A stretch of DNA of 55,669 nucleotides, taken from the NCBI GenBank assembly GCA_021647905.1, contig JAKITW010000009.1, forward strand, positions 1 through 55,669, given 5' to 3'. The stretch comes from Desulfobacterales bacterium (GTDB lineage Bacteria > Desulfobacterota > Desulfobulbia > Desulfobulbales > BM004). The first letter of the stretch is position 1. The number at the start of each line of letters is the position of its first letter. This document shows, one piece after another, positions 16,366 through 25,080 of this stretch. Below the pieces are notes generated by a model, which made no database searches, was not told where the DNA came from, and saw only the letters and a list, made by a program, of their open reading frames with translations. Position numbers and translations under genes: made by a program.

Positions 16366-18681
16366 TTACTCTCCGGGAATTTCGAGCAGTTCTTTGGCCA
16401 GCGGAATTTTCTGGTAGAGATGATATCTGTTTTCCCTGCTGATTACCGGGCTCAATTCCAGGAGCGGCAGATCGGCGATCGCATTGGCGATAAACTCCGG
16501 GGCCTCTGTTGCCGGGCCGATATAGCCGCCGTTTACCGGCCGGGGGACAATCGAGACCTTGTCGGCCAGTTGGGAGAAGTTCTCGCCCCCGGCCAGCCGG
16601 GTCCGGACCCGGTCCGCCTGTTGTCTGGTTTTAACCACGATCCGGCGCAGGCCTGCTTGGTCAATATCCGGTTGCCAGACCTTTTTCAGTTCCGGGGCCA
16701 GTTTTTTCAACTCCTTGATAATGGTCTCATCGGGATAGCCCAGGGCCTGGGCGATGGTGGCGCATTTCCAGGCCCGGCCGAGGTCTTGCCGGTCAAGGTA
16801 GATCGCGGCCATGTTGTAGAACAGCCAGTCAAGCCCGGGATTGAGTCTGGCGGCATAGATATACTGGGTCAAGGCCTTGTCCGGTTCCTGATTGGCCTGG
16901 TGGATGATGCCCAGGGTGGCGTATTTGGCGGCATCGGTGGGTCTCAGCTGGATGGCGATGCGCATCGCCTTGATCGCCTCCCTGGTCCGACCGGACTTGA
17001 CATAGACAATGGCCAGGTTTTCATAGGTGTTGGCGTTGTCCGGGTCAAGGGCAACGGCCTGGTTGTACTCGCCGATGGCCTGGTCGATTTTGCCCTCCCT
17101 GGCATAGAGGTTGCCGAAGTGAAAATGTTCCACCGCCGAGTGGACCGTTTCCTCTTCCGGACCAATGGCAGGTTCATCTGCCTGCCCGGGACCGGCCGCC
17201 GGAGAAAGAGGTGCCCGGGCCGGGTCGCCGGCCTGCCCGGGCAGGCGCGCGGATTTAAGCTCGTTACGGACGATCTCCAGGTTGACCCGGGCCCGGTCGT
17301 TGCCCTGGGCCGCGGATTTTTCCAGCCAGTAAAGGGCCTGTTGCAGATTCTTGACCACCCCCTGGCCGTTGGCATACATTACCCCGAGATTGTTCTGGGC
17401 CACGCCATGGCCGCCCTGGGCCGCCTGTTCCAGCCAATAGGCCGCTGTCACCGGATCCCTGGCCACGCCCCGGCCCTTGGTGTACATCAGGCCGAGGTTG
17501 TTCTGGGCCGGGACATTGCCCGCCGCGGCCGCCAGCTGGAACCAGCGGGCCGCCTGGACATAGTCCTGCTCAACCCCCTGGCCCTGGGCATACATCAGCC
17601 CGAGGTTGTTCCGGGCCGCGTTATTATCGGCCTTGGCCGCCTTCTTGAACCAACGGACCGCCTGGCCGAAATCCTGCTCAAGTTCTTCTCCATGGAGGTA
17701 CATCAGTCCCACGGTGTTCTGGGCATCGTCGTTACCCTGTTTGGCGGCCCAAAGATACCATGCCGTGGTTCCTGGTTCCGGTTCGGGAGGTGTGCCGGCC
17801 AGTGGCTTTTTGTCAGGGACAGTTTCCGCGGATGGTCGCTCCGAAGACTTTTCGGCAACCGGTTTTTTGTCCATGATCCCGGGCAGATCGGGCACCAGGT
17901 CCGGGGGTGTTGCTGGTGTGGGCACGGCTTTGCCGGTATCGGCCGCTGGAGTAGAGGCGGTCTTTTCCGGTGCCAAGGCGGTTTTCTTCTCAGATGCCAA
18001 CCGCCGGGTAAGCCGGGCCAGTGCCTTGCGCGCCGCGGGGAGGCCCTGGCCGGCCGCCTTTTTATACCAGGCCCGGGCCTGGTCCAGGTTGGTGGCCACC
18101 CCCAACCCTTTTTCATAGAGGGCCGCCAGCCGATACTGGCCCCGGGAATAGTTGGACCGGGCTGCCCGCCGGTAAAGATCCAGGGCCCGGCCGTAATCCC
18201 GGGCCACCCCCTTGCCCTGTTCGTAGAGCATCCCGAGATAGACCTGGCCGCGCGGGTAGCCCTGGGCCGCCGCCTTGTCATACCAGACCAGGGCCTGGCC
18301 ATAATCCTGTTTGACACCAAGCCCGTGCTCGTAGAGATAGCCCAGGTTGACCTGGGCCCTGGCCATGCCGAGATCCGCGGCCCGGCGATAGAGTTGAGCG
18401 GCCTTGGCGGGATTTTTTTTGACTCCCCGGCCCATCTCGTACAGCACCCCCAATGCCCGGAGCCCATTGGCGTGATCCTGGGCCGCGGCTTTTTCATACC
18501 AGCGTCGCGCAGTACCATAATCTTTTTTTACGCCCCGCCCAGTCGCGTAACGCTCGCCCAAGGTGGTCTGGGCCGTGGGGTCGCCTTTTTCAGCGGCCGC
18601 GGTCAGATCGGCCAGGCCGGCGCCCTGGGCCGGAGGAATGGAAAATGTCAGAACACAGAAAAAGATGAGAAGAAGTCGCAT
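16366..18681 (-). CDS. Exported Sel1/TPR repeat protein with parvulin-like C-terminus
   Basis: A 771-residue exported protein. Signal peptide MRLLLIFFCVLTFSIPPAQG, then five to six Sel1-like repeats (pattern A..G...A...LG..Y..G.GV..D...A..WY.KAA), a Pro/Lys-rich linker (about 225-305), four more Sel1 repeats, a second linker, three TPRs (about 515-620) and a final ~100-residue domain (RIVVKTRQQADRVRTRLAGG, NFSQLADKVS, NGGYIG) that resembles the PpiC/parvulin fold of periplasmic foldases. Likely a periplasmic scaffold or chaperone. The start at 18681 is chosen for the signal peptide; the frame is open for 26 codons upstream. Confidence 0.8.
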   Translation of the reverse strand: MRLLLIFFCVLTFSIPPAQGAGLADLTAAAEKGDPTAQTTLGERYATGRGVKKDYGTARRWYEKAAAQDHANGLRALGVLYEMGRGVKKNPAKAAQLYRRAADLGMARAQVNLGYLYEHGLGVKQDYGQALVWYDKAAAQGYPRGQVYLGMLYEQGKGVARDYGRALDLYRRAARSNYSRGQYRLAALYEKGLGVATNLDQARAWYKKAAGQGLPAARKALARLTRRLASEKKTALAPEKTASTPAADTGKAVPTPATPPDLVPDLPGIMDKKPVAEKSSERPSAETVPDKKPLAGTPPEPEPGTTAWYLWAAKQGNDDAQNTVGLMYLHGEELEQDFGQAVRWFKKAAKADNNAARNNLGLMYAQGQGVEQDYVQAARWFQLAAAAGNVPAQNNLGLMYTKGRGVARDPVTAAYWLEQAAQGGHGVAQNNLGVMYANGQGVVKNLQQALYWLEKSAAQGNDRARVNLEIVRNELKSARLPGQAGDPARAPLSPAAGPGQADEPAIGPEEETVHSAVEHFHFGNLYAREGKIDQAIGEYNQAVALDPDNANTYENLAIVYVKSGRTREAIKAMRIAIQLRPTDAAKYATLGIIHQANQEPDKALTQYIYAARLNPGLDWLFYNMAAIYLDRQDLGRAWKCATIAQALGYPDETIIKELKKLAPELKKVWQPDIDQAGLRRIVVKTRQQADRVRTRLAGGENFSQLADKVSIVPRPVNGGYIGPATEAPEFIANAIADLPLLELSPVISRENRYHLYQKIPLAKELLEIPGE

Positions 18682-18772
18682 GGGAATTGCCCTGCCCGTC
18701 AAGGGATCGTGGCGCGCCGAATCTGCGAATTTATCTTTGAGCAAACCCTTGACCAACAAGTAACAATTATTT

Positions 18773-18817
18773 TGTAACCGTTCACCAGGGGTTACAAATT
18801 TACGGAAACCACCGGCC
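18773..18817 (-). repeat. Dispersed repeat R2, copy A
   Basis: A 45-bp sequence matching 27218-27262 in inverted orientation at 43 of 45 positions (core GGCCGGTGGTTTCCGTAAAT in minus sense). It sits in the 258-base gap upstream of the Sel1 gene. Next to it GTAAACGCTT also recurs near copy B. Confidence 0.75.
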
Positions 18818-18939
18818 TGTAAACGCTTATATTATTTTTATTGCGCTCCCGGCGCAGCCATCAGCCATGGAACGTCTCATTTTAGCGGCCCGGTCAACGG
18901 TGTCAACCCCGGGCCGGATAATATCGTTCAGGATGCGGA

Positions 18940-20436
18940 TCAGTCGGTGAGTTCCACCCAGAACAGGCCGATTTTCTTATCCTTATGGGTGGCTTCGATG
19001 GGATATAAGCGGCCCTTTTTGTTCTTGGAATAACGGGTCCAGAGGTCCCGGCCGGTATAGACCGTGTAGCCGAGATCATTGCCGTCGTTAACGGACTTGG
19101 GCGGTGCAAAGCCCTTGAGATTGACGAAAACCTCCTCGTCCAGGCCCGGGATGTTGGTGCGGATCCCCTGGAGACTCAGCCGCGCGCCCCTGGGCATTGA
19201 CAGCACCTCTCCCTCGGCCAGGGTCTGTAATTGGTCGCCGACCCGGACCAGGAGCTGTTCGGCCTTGAGTTGATCCACCGTGAGCCGGGGCCGGGGGGAG
19301 GAAGAAACCGGCGCTGTCTCCTCCCTGGGCACCACCAGGACCCAGCCGCACTCCTCGGCATCCTTGCGGATGATGATCCTGGTCGGCTTGCACACCCTGA
19401 ACGGGATATTGGTGTCGTTCTTGGTGCCCATATTCTCGATATCGGCTATCACCCCCCGGGGGTAATTGGCGAGGATGTCGGTGACCGTGATCTCGTCCCC
19501 AAGGGTGATGAAAAGCGTGGCGCCGTTGGCCAGGGCCACGGGATGGGAATCATTGACCTTGACCAGCAGATAATTAAGCCGGGGCTGGTCGAGAACCAGG
19601 CCCGGCGAATCAAGGACAATCCCCATTTCCTCCATAAAGGTGTTGATCACCAGTTTCTGCATCTGGATCTTGGTTTCCAGCTTTTTGATCATCTTCGAGG
19701 TTTCAACGCCGAATGCCGGGATATGCGCCCGGGTCAGGGCATAGAAGGTGGCGGACTTGCGCTGTTCCTTATGCTTGCTGTCCGTGGCGAAGGTGTCGTG
19801 GTTGTTGGCCCGGAACCGGTAGCGCGGGTTGGGGATCTGCTGGTTGACCCGGGCGATTACCCGGCGGGCCAGGGAACCGAGTTCAACCACCTTGTCGCTG
19901 TCCGGCACCTGGTAGGTGTCGGTGTCAAAGATGATCGACTGGCCGTAGCGTCCCGGGTTTTCCATATCGTTTATCCAGGTGGGGGAGTAGTAGCCCGACC
20001 CTTCATGGAGGTTGAGCAGACAGTCGCTTTCCGCGATCAGGTGTTTGAGAATGGAGACTATTTCCTCGTCCAGGTGGGTGACCTGATCGGTCTCCCGGGC
20101 GAACTTGCGGTTCATGTCCCCGGTCAGACCGTTCCGGCTGTTTAACAGGATGGAGTAGAGGTTGGCCCGGGGCACCACGATCAGGTTGCCTTTTTTCAGG
20201 TGGGTGTCGGCGTAGAGATCAGCAGTGAGGTAACCGCCGGGTTCATCCCCCTGGATCCCGCCGATAATCATGATCGTCTTGCCCGACTCCTCGCCGAATA
20301 TCCGGTATACGTTGAGTTCGTGTTCGGTGTTGGCCAGGAAAACTTCGTGGCGGATCTGGGCCCCGGCCGTGCCGGTCAGGCCGAAGAGAATGACCAGACA
20401 CCATCCCCAGCAGAGGAAGAACAGCCGGTTTCTCAT
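18940..20436 (-). CDS. Csd4-like M14 carboxypeptidase (peptidoglycan trimming)
   Basis: A 498-residue exported M14 zinc carboxypeptidase. Signal peptide LFFLCWGWCLVILFGLTG; zinc-site segment GGIQGDEPGG, in which a Gln replaces the usual His of HxxE, as established for Helicobacter Csd4 (atypical Gln zinc ligand); third ligand in NLHEGSGYY; probable catalytic Glu in FGVETSK. C-terminal beta-rich domains follow (about 280-498). Csd4 removes the terminal residue from cell-wall tripeptides and helps set helical or curved cell shape. ATG 20436 overlaps the stop of the upstream L,D-peptidase gene (ATGA), so the two are translationally coupled. Confidence 0.8.
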   Translation of the reverse strand: MRNRLFFLCWGWCLVILFGLTGTAGAQIRHEVFLANTEHELNVYRIFGEESGKTIMIIGGIQGDEPGGYLTADLYADTHLKKGNLIVVPRANLYSILLNSRNGLTGDMNRKFARETDQVTHLDEEIVSILKHLIAESDCLLNLHEGSGYYSPTWINDMENPGRYGQSIIFDTDTYQVPDSDKVVELGSLARRVIARVNQQIPNPRYRFRANNHDTFATDSKHKEQRKSATFYALTRAHIPAFGVETSKMIKKLETKIQMQKLVINTFMEEMGIVLDSPGLVLDQPRLNYLLVKVNDSHPVALANGATLFITLGDEITVTDILANYPRGVIADIENMGTKNDTNIPFRVCKPTRIIIRKDAEECGWVLVVPREETAPVSSSPRPRLTVDQLKAEQLLVRVGDQLQTLAEGEVLSMPRGARLSLQGIRTNIPGLDEEVFVNLKGFAPPKSVNDGNDLGYTVYTGRDLWTRYSKNKKGRLYPIEATHKDKKIGLFWVELTD

Positions 20437-22004
20437 CGATCGGTCCTCTTGGCCTTTGACCACAGTTCTCGTTTTATCAACCAGCCCGGGCCGGTATGAT
20501 CCAGGTGCAGGGTCTTGGTGCCGTCCGCAACATAACGGTCCGAGCGATATCCCTGCCGGAAGGAGACAATGGCCCCGGATCCGGTCCACTTGATCCGGAT
20601 ATCCTTGATGGTCACCTTGATGAACTTGTAGGTCCGGTTGAGCCGGGCCTTGTGGGCCCGCCAGGCGGCGAGGTTCATGCCGTCCTGGCGGAAGCCGGGA
20701 TGATAGGCCGCGATATAGGCGTCAAGGTCCTTGTTCGACCAGGCCGTCCGCCAGGCCTCGATAAAGGCCATGATCTCCCGCCGGTCCCGGGGATGGGCCG
20801 GTTGAGCCTCCTTGACAGCCGGAACCGGGGGGTGGGGTGCTGCTTTTTTTGCGACAACGGTGGCCGTCGCCGGCCCTGGTTCGGCTGGTGGGGATGATGA
20901 TGGTTCGGCAAGCGGCTGGCGAACAATTTCAGCCGCTGTCTTGGGCTTTGGCAGCGGGGATGGCTCGGGGGGCTGTTTCAGGGACAGCGGAGTAAGCAGG
21001 GTCAACCGGGAAGAGGGCGGTTCAACCTGTTTGGCGGGCGGGCCCGGGACCGGAGGGGCAGACCCCTTGTCTGGTGCGGGAATCGAGGCTTTGGCGACCC
21101 GGTCCCGGGACAGCTGGGAAAGAGGGCTTGCCGCAATCTTCATCGGGTAGAGGGGATAGATCTGGATCGGAGTGGTGTTGGTAATCCGTTCCATGATCTG
21201 CCAGTCCTTTCCATCCCTGAACTGTAGATAACTGCGGCCGTAGCCGCGCCGGCGGGTGGCGTCGTTGCGCCGCTGGCTGAATTCGCCCACGGCCACGGCC
21301 TGCCTGCCGCCGTAGTTGATCAGGTAGAGAGAATCGAACCTGGTTCGCCGGGGGTCGAAGCTCGCCGGGAGCAGGCTCTTTTCCAGCCGGGCGCTGTCGA
21401 TCCCGCGGGTGGCCAGCAGCGAGTCCAGGGATTCGAGATCATCCACCACCACCACCGGGGTCACCATCATATCCATATACTGAACCAGTTCCTTGAGATC
21501 GTCGTTGGCCAGGGTGATGCAGCCGTTGGTGCTGTTGGGCTTAAGTTTTTTGTTGGTCCCGTGGAGGTATATGCCGTCGCCGTTGTTGCCGGCGAGCTTG
21601 TCAAAGATGTTGGGATAGTCAAGGTGCAGGGCCCGGTTGCCGAAGATGGTGATCTTGTTGTCCTTGAATATCTTGGTGATGAAGTAGATCCCCTCCGGGG
21701 TGCGGGAATCGCCGCTCACCCTTTTTCTGCCCGGGTTCTCGCCGGTGGCACAGACAAAGCTGGCGATCAGCTTCAGGGTGCCGTCATGGCGGAGAACCAG
21801 CAGTCGCTGCTGTTTTTTTTCCACCAGGACCAGATGCAGGGGCTCGGTGACCGAAAAGACCTTGAATAACCGCTGAAATCGATGCGTCGGCGACAGGGTC
21901 ACCGGCAGGTCGGTTCCCTTGAAAACCGCGCCTGATACGGGCAAGGCCGGAAATATGGTCCAGATCAGGAGTAGCAGGAAAAAAAGGGAGGCTGTTTTTT
22001 TCAT
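20433..22004 (-). CDS. Csd6-like L,D-carboxypeptidase/transpeptidase (YkuD fold)
   Basis: A 523-residue exported protein: signal peptide MKKTASLFFLLLLIWTIF, a YkuD catalytic domain (about 50-200) with HGTNKKLKPNSTNGCI holding the His and Cys, a Pro/Ala-rich linker (about 285-395) and a C-terminal NTF2-like domain (IEAWRTAWSNKDLDAYIAAY...). This order matches Helicobacter Csd6 and Campylobacter Pgp2, L,D-carboxypeptidases that trim tetrapeptides to tripeptides, the substrate of the Csd4-type enzyme encoded next. The ATG at 22004 fits the signal peptide; GTG at 22031 is the alternative. Confidence 0.8.
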   Translation of the reverse strand: MKKTASLFFLLLLIWTIFPALPVSGAVFKGTDLPVTLSPTHRFQRLFKVFSVTEPLHLVLVEKKQQRLLVLRHDGTLKLIASFVCATGENPGRKRVSGDSRTPEGIYFITKIFKDNKITIFGNRALHLDYPNIFDKLAGNNGDGIYLHGTNKKLKPNSTNGCITLANDDLKELVQYMDMMVTPVVVVDDLESLDSLLATRGIDSARLEKSLLPASFDPRRTRFDSLYLINYGGRQAVAVGEFSQRRNDATRRRGYGRSYLQFRDGKDWQIMERITNTTPIQIYPLYPMKIAASPLSQLSRDRVAKASIPAPDKGSAPPVPGPPAKQVEPPSSRLTLLTPLSLKQPPEPSPLPKPKTAAEIVRQPLAEPSSSPPAEPGPATATVVAKKAAPHPPVPAVKEAQPAHPRDRREIMAFIEAWRTAWSNKDLDAYIAAYHPGFRQDGMNLAAWRAHKARLNRTYKFIKVTIKDIRIKWTGSGAIVSFRQGYRSDRYVADGTKTLHLDHTGPGWLIKRELWSKAKRTDR

Positions 22005-22243
22005 GGGGAGTTTGCCGGGGGATCGCCGCACTCCTCCGGCCGGCCCGGGGGAATTGTTATGATTGCCTTATTGTTCCGTTACTCTTGCATCAAGGTACAT
22101 ACAATCGGCCTCCTGCCTTGTCAAGGGGGAAATAGGCGCGACATCCCGGCCAACGCCGGTTTACGCCGTAATGACCTTGCGGCGCGAGTGGCGATCAAGG
22201 TCGAAAACAGGGCGGTCCGATATTGGAATCGCTGTTTTTTTCC
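22005..22243. other. Intergenic region upstream of sat
   Basis: Divergent gap between the Csd6-like gene and sat. Apart from the sat promoter described next I see no gene or strong structure. Confidence 0.5.
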
Positions 22244-22273
22244 TTGACAATACAGGCCTTCCTCTAATATAAG
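22244..22273 (+). promoter_or_regulatory. Promoter of sat
   Basis: TTGACA at 22244-22249 and TAATATAAG at 22265-22273, giving spacing of 15 (TAATAT) or 18 (TATAAG). The only consensus-like promoter before sat, 75 bases from the ATG, fitting strong expression of a central sulfate-reduction gene. Confidence 0.6.
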
Positions 22274-22346
22274 AACGTGTCGGAAATGAATAGCGGTTCA
22301 TCCCGTAACATATAAAAAATACAGCAGCGTAAAGGAGAGGAAACTC

Positions 22347-23624
22347 ATGTCGAAACTAGTTGCACCTCATGGTGGTAAAGGGTTGGTTTGTAGTCTGCTG
22401 CACGGCTCGGAGTTGATAGCCGAGCAGGAAAAAGCAGCCGGTCTCAAGAAAGTTCAGGTCAGTGACCGGGCCAAGGGTGACCTGATCATGATGGGCATCG
22501 GCGGTTTCAGCCCGCTTGAAGGCTTCATGACCAAGGCTGACTGGAAAGGCGTATGCGAGAATTTCACCATGGCCGACGGCACCTTCTGGCCGGTACCGAT
22601 CACCCTGGATATTTCCAAGGAAGATGCCGCGGATATCTCCAAGGGCGACGAGATTGCCCTGGAGAACGGCGGTATCATCTTCGCAACCATGAAGGTCACT
22701 GAAAAATTTGAGATGACCGAGGCTGACAAGAAGTGGGAATGCGAAAAGGTCTTTAAGGGCAAAGGTGAAGAGTCTGCTGATGACGTATTCTGGAAAATCG
22801 CCATGGAAGATCATCCCGGTGTCATAATGGTCATGGCCCAGAAGGACATCAACATCGCCGGTCCGGTCAAGGTCCTGTCCGAAGGCGAGTACCCCGAGGA
22901 GTACAAGGGTGTTTACCTGACCCCGGCCGAGACCCGGGCCATGTTCGAGGAAAGGGGCTGGTCCGATGTTGCCGCCCTGCAGCTTCGTAATCCCATGCAC
23001 CGTTCCCACGAGTTCCTGGCCAAGATCGCCATCGAGGTGTGCGACGGCGTGCTGATTCACTCCCTGATCGGCAACCTGAAGCCCGGTGACATTCCGGCCG
23101 ATGTCCGGGTCAAGGCCATCGACTGCCTGGTTGAGAATTATTTTGTCAAGGACAACGTGATCCAGGCCGGTTACCCGCTTGACATGCGTTACGCCGGTCC
23201 CCGCGAGGGCCTGCTCCACGCCACCTTCCGCCAGAACTACGGAGTTTCCAAGATGATCATCGGTCGTGACCATGCCGGGGTCGGTGACTTCTACGGCCTG
23301 TTCGATGCCCAGGATATCTTTGACGAGATCCCCTGCCCGGACGATCCGGGCAAGGCCCTGCAGTGCCGGCCGTTGAAGATCGACTGGACCTTCTACTGCT
23401 TCAAGTGTGACGGCATGGTCTCCCTCCGGACCTGTCCGCACAAAAAGGAAGACCGGGTCATCCTGTCCGGCACCAAGCTGCGCAAGGCCCTGTCCGAGGG
23501 CGCCGAGATTCCGGATCACTTCGGCCGCGAAGAGGTCCTGGCAATCCTGCGTGAGTACTATAGTGGCCTGACCGAGAAGGTCGAGGTCAAGATGCAGGGC
23601 GCCGCCTCCGGTGATGCAATGTAG
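22347..23624 (+). CDS. sat: Sulfate adenylyltransferase (ATP sulfurylase), dissimilatory type
   Basis: Activates sulfate with ATP to adenosine phosphosulfate and pyrophosphate, the first step of sulfate reduction (reversible in sulfur oxidation). 425 residues. Catalytic [12 protein letters not shown] holds the HxxH pair, [12 protein letters not shown] and [10 protein letters not shown] are the other nucleotide-binding signatures, and [16 protein letters not shown] is the zinc site typical of these monofunctional enzymes. RBS AAAGGAGAGG, own promoter and terminator, and codon bias toward C-ending codons point to a highly expressed single-gene unit. A divergent paralogue follows. Confidence 0.97.
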   Translation: MSKLVAPHGGKGLVCSLLHGSELIAEQEKAAGLKKVQVSDRAKGDLIMMGIGGFSPLEGFMTKADWKGVCENFTMADGTFWPVPITLDISKEDAADISKGDEIALENGGIIFATMKVTEKFEMTEADKKWECEKVFKGKGEESADDVFWKIAMEDHPGVIMVMAQKDINIAGPVKVLSEGEYPEEYKGVYLTPAETRAMFEERGWSDVAALQLRNPMHRSHEFLAKIAIEVCDGVLIHSLIGNLKPGDIPADVRVKAIDCLVENYFVKDNVIQAGYPLDMRYAGPREGLLHATFRQNYGVSKMIIGRDHAGVGDFYGLFDAQDIFDEIPCPDDPGKALQCRPLKIDWTFYCFKCDGMVSLRTCPHKKEDRVILSGTKLRKALSEGAEIPDHFGREEVLAILREYYSGLTEKVEVKMQGAASGDAM

Positions 23625-23660
23625 TAAGCGTTGCCGTAAGGCAAGAACGTCCTGATTTAT

Positions 23661-23699
23661 ATCGGGGAGATGCCCATGGGCATCTCCCCGATTTTTTTG
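23661..23699 (+). terminator. Intrinsic terminator of sat
   Basis: A perfect 32-bp palindrome, ATCGGGGAGATGCCCA and its complement (23661-23692), followed by a run of seven Ts. It separates sat from the paralogue. Confidence 0.92.
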
Positions 23700-23786
23700 T
23701 TGCTTCCTCGGTCCCGGCCAGGTACCAATACTTCATTAGAAGAACCGGTTGATTTTTTTTGATCACTTCTTGCAGGAGGTACCGGC

Positions 23787-25001
23787 ATGGCCCTGGTAAA
23801 GCCCCATGGTTCCAAGAAAGAGCTGACCCCGCGACTGGTGACCGGCACGGCCGGTGAAGAGGCGAAAAAAAAGGCCGTAAAAATGGCCCGGGTGCAGATC
23901 AGCGCCCGGGAGGCCGGGGACCTGATGATGCTCGGGATGGGCGCCTTTGCGCCGCTTACCGGGTTCATGGGCCGGGCGGACTACGAGGGGGTGCTGGAAG
24001 AGATGCGGCTGCGCGGCAGCGACCCCGGAGTCCTGTGGCCGCTGCCGGTCACCCTGGCCGTGGAGGCGCCTTCTTTTAAGGAGGGCGAGGAGATTGCCCT
24101 GTTCGAGCAGGACAGCCTGCTGGCCACCATGGTGGTGGAGGAGATCTTTGAGCCGGACAAGAAAAGGGAATGCGAGTCGGTGTTCGTGGGCCAGGGCACC
24201 AAGAGTGTTGACGAGTTCTGGCGGATTGCGATGGAGGAACATCCCGGGGTGCGGCAGGTCATGGCCTCGGGCCGCTACTATGCCGGTGGCCCGGTCAGGG
24301 TGCTGAGCGAGAAGAATTTCCGCCGGACCTTTGGCAATGCCTATATGCATCCTGCCGTGGCCCGGAGCATTTTCGAGGATCTGGGCTGGTCCGAGGTGGC
24401 GGTTTTCCAGACCAGGAATCCCATGCACCGGCCCCAGGAATACATCTGCAAGGTGGCCCAGGAGGTGTCGGACGGTCTGCTTATCCATGCGGTGGTGGGC
24501 GCGCCGGCCCCGGACGAAGTGCCCGCCGATGTCCGCTTTGCCTGTTGTCAGGCCCTGGTCAGCAGCTATTTCAACAGGGAACGGACCGTGCTCGCGGTCT
24601 CGCCGCTGGAGATGCGTTTTGCCGGTCCCCGGGAGGCCCTGCTCCATGCCATATTCCGGCAGAACTTCGGCTGCTCCCACCTTCTGGTCGGCCGGGATCA
24701 TGCCGGGGTCGGTGATTTTTACGGGCTGTTCGAGGCCCAGACGATCTTTGACCGCCTCTGGCCCGGGGCCCTTGAGATCCAGCCGCTCAAGATCGACTGG
24801 GCCTTCTGGTCAAAACGGAATAAGGGCATGGCCTCGCTCAAGACCTGTCCGGTGGATGATCCGGCCGATCGGGTGCTCATCTCCGGCAGCAAGCTCCGCC
24901 AGCTGCTGCGGCAAGGCAAAACCAGCGAGGTGCCCGAGGAGTTCAGCCGGCCCGAGGTGCTGCGGGTCCTTGCCGAGTATTACTCCCGGCCGAAACCATA
25001 A
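23787..25001 (+). CDS. Divergent ATP sulfurylase paralogue with altered active site
   Basis: A 404-residue Sat homologue, clearly paralogous to the upstream gene. [12 protein letters not shown] and ISGSKLRQLL are retained, but the catalytic motif reads QTRNPMHRPQEY: the second His of HxxH is Gln. The zinc-site segment is FWSKRNKGMASLKTCPV, so two Cys and the His ligand are gone. It may be inactive, regulatory, or act on another substrate or direction. It lies 160 bases after the sat terminator with RBS GCAGGAGG and is followed by a kinase-like gene. Codon use is less biased than in sat. Confidence 0.9.
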   Translation: MALVKPHGSKKELTPRLVTGTAGEEAKKKAVKMARVQISAREAGDLMMLGMGAFAPLTGFMGRADYEGVLEEMRLRGSDPGVLWPLPVTLAVEAPSFKEGEEIALFEQDSLLATMVVEEIFEPDKKRECESVFVGQGTKSVDEFWRIAMEEHPGVRQVMASGRYYAGGPVRVLSEKNFRRTFGNAYMHPAVARSIFEDLGWSEVAVFQTRNPMHRPQEYICKVAQEVSDGLLIHAVVGAPAPDEVPADVRFACCQALVSSYFNRERTVLAVSPLEMRFAGPREALLHAIFRQNFGCSHLLVGRDHAGVGDFYGLFEAQTIFDRLWPGALEIQPLKIDWAFWSKRNKGMASLKTCPVDDPADRVLISGSKLRQLLRQGKTSEVPEEFSRPEVLRVLAEYYSRPKP

Positions 25002-25080
25002 CCAGTGTCCGTCCGGGCCGATGACAAAACGGATTCGCTGCCTGTGAGAGTTTACGTCTGGCCCGGCCGAGGCCCTTGCC

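Noticed and set aside
16420-18777. 785-codon open frame on the plus strand
   Set aside because: Antisense shadow of the Sel1/TPR gene; long open antisense frames are expected at this GC content and the product has no recognisable domain.
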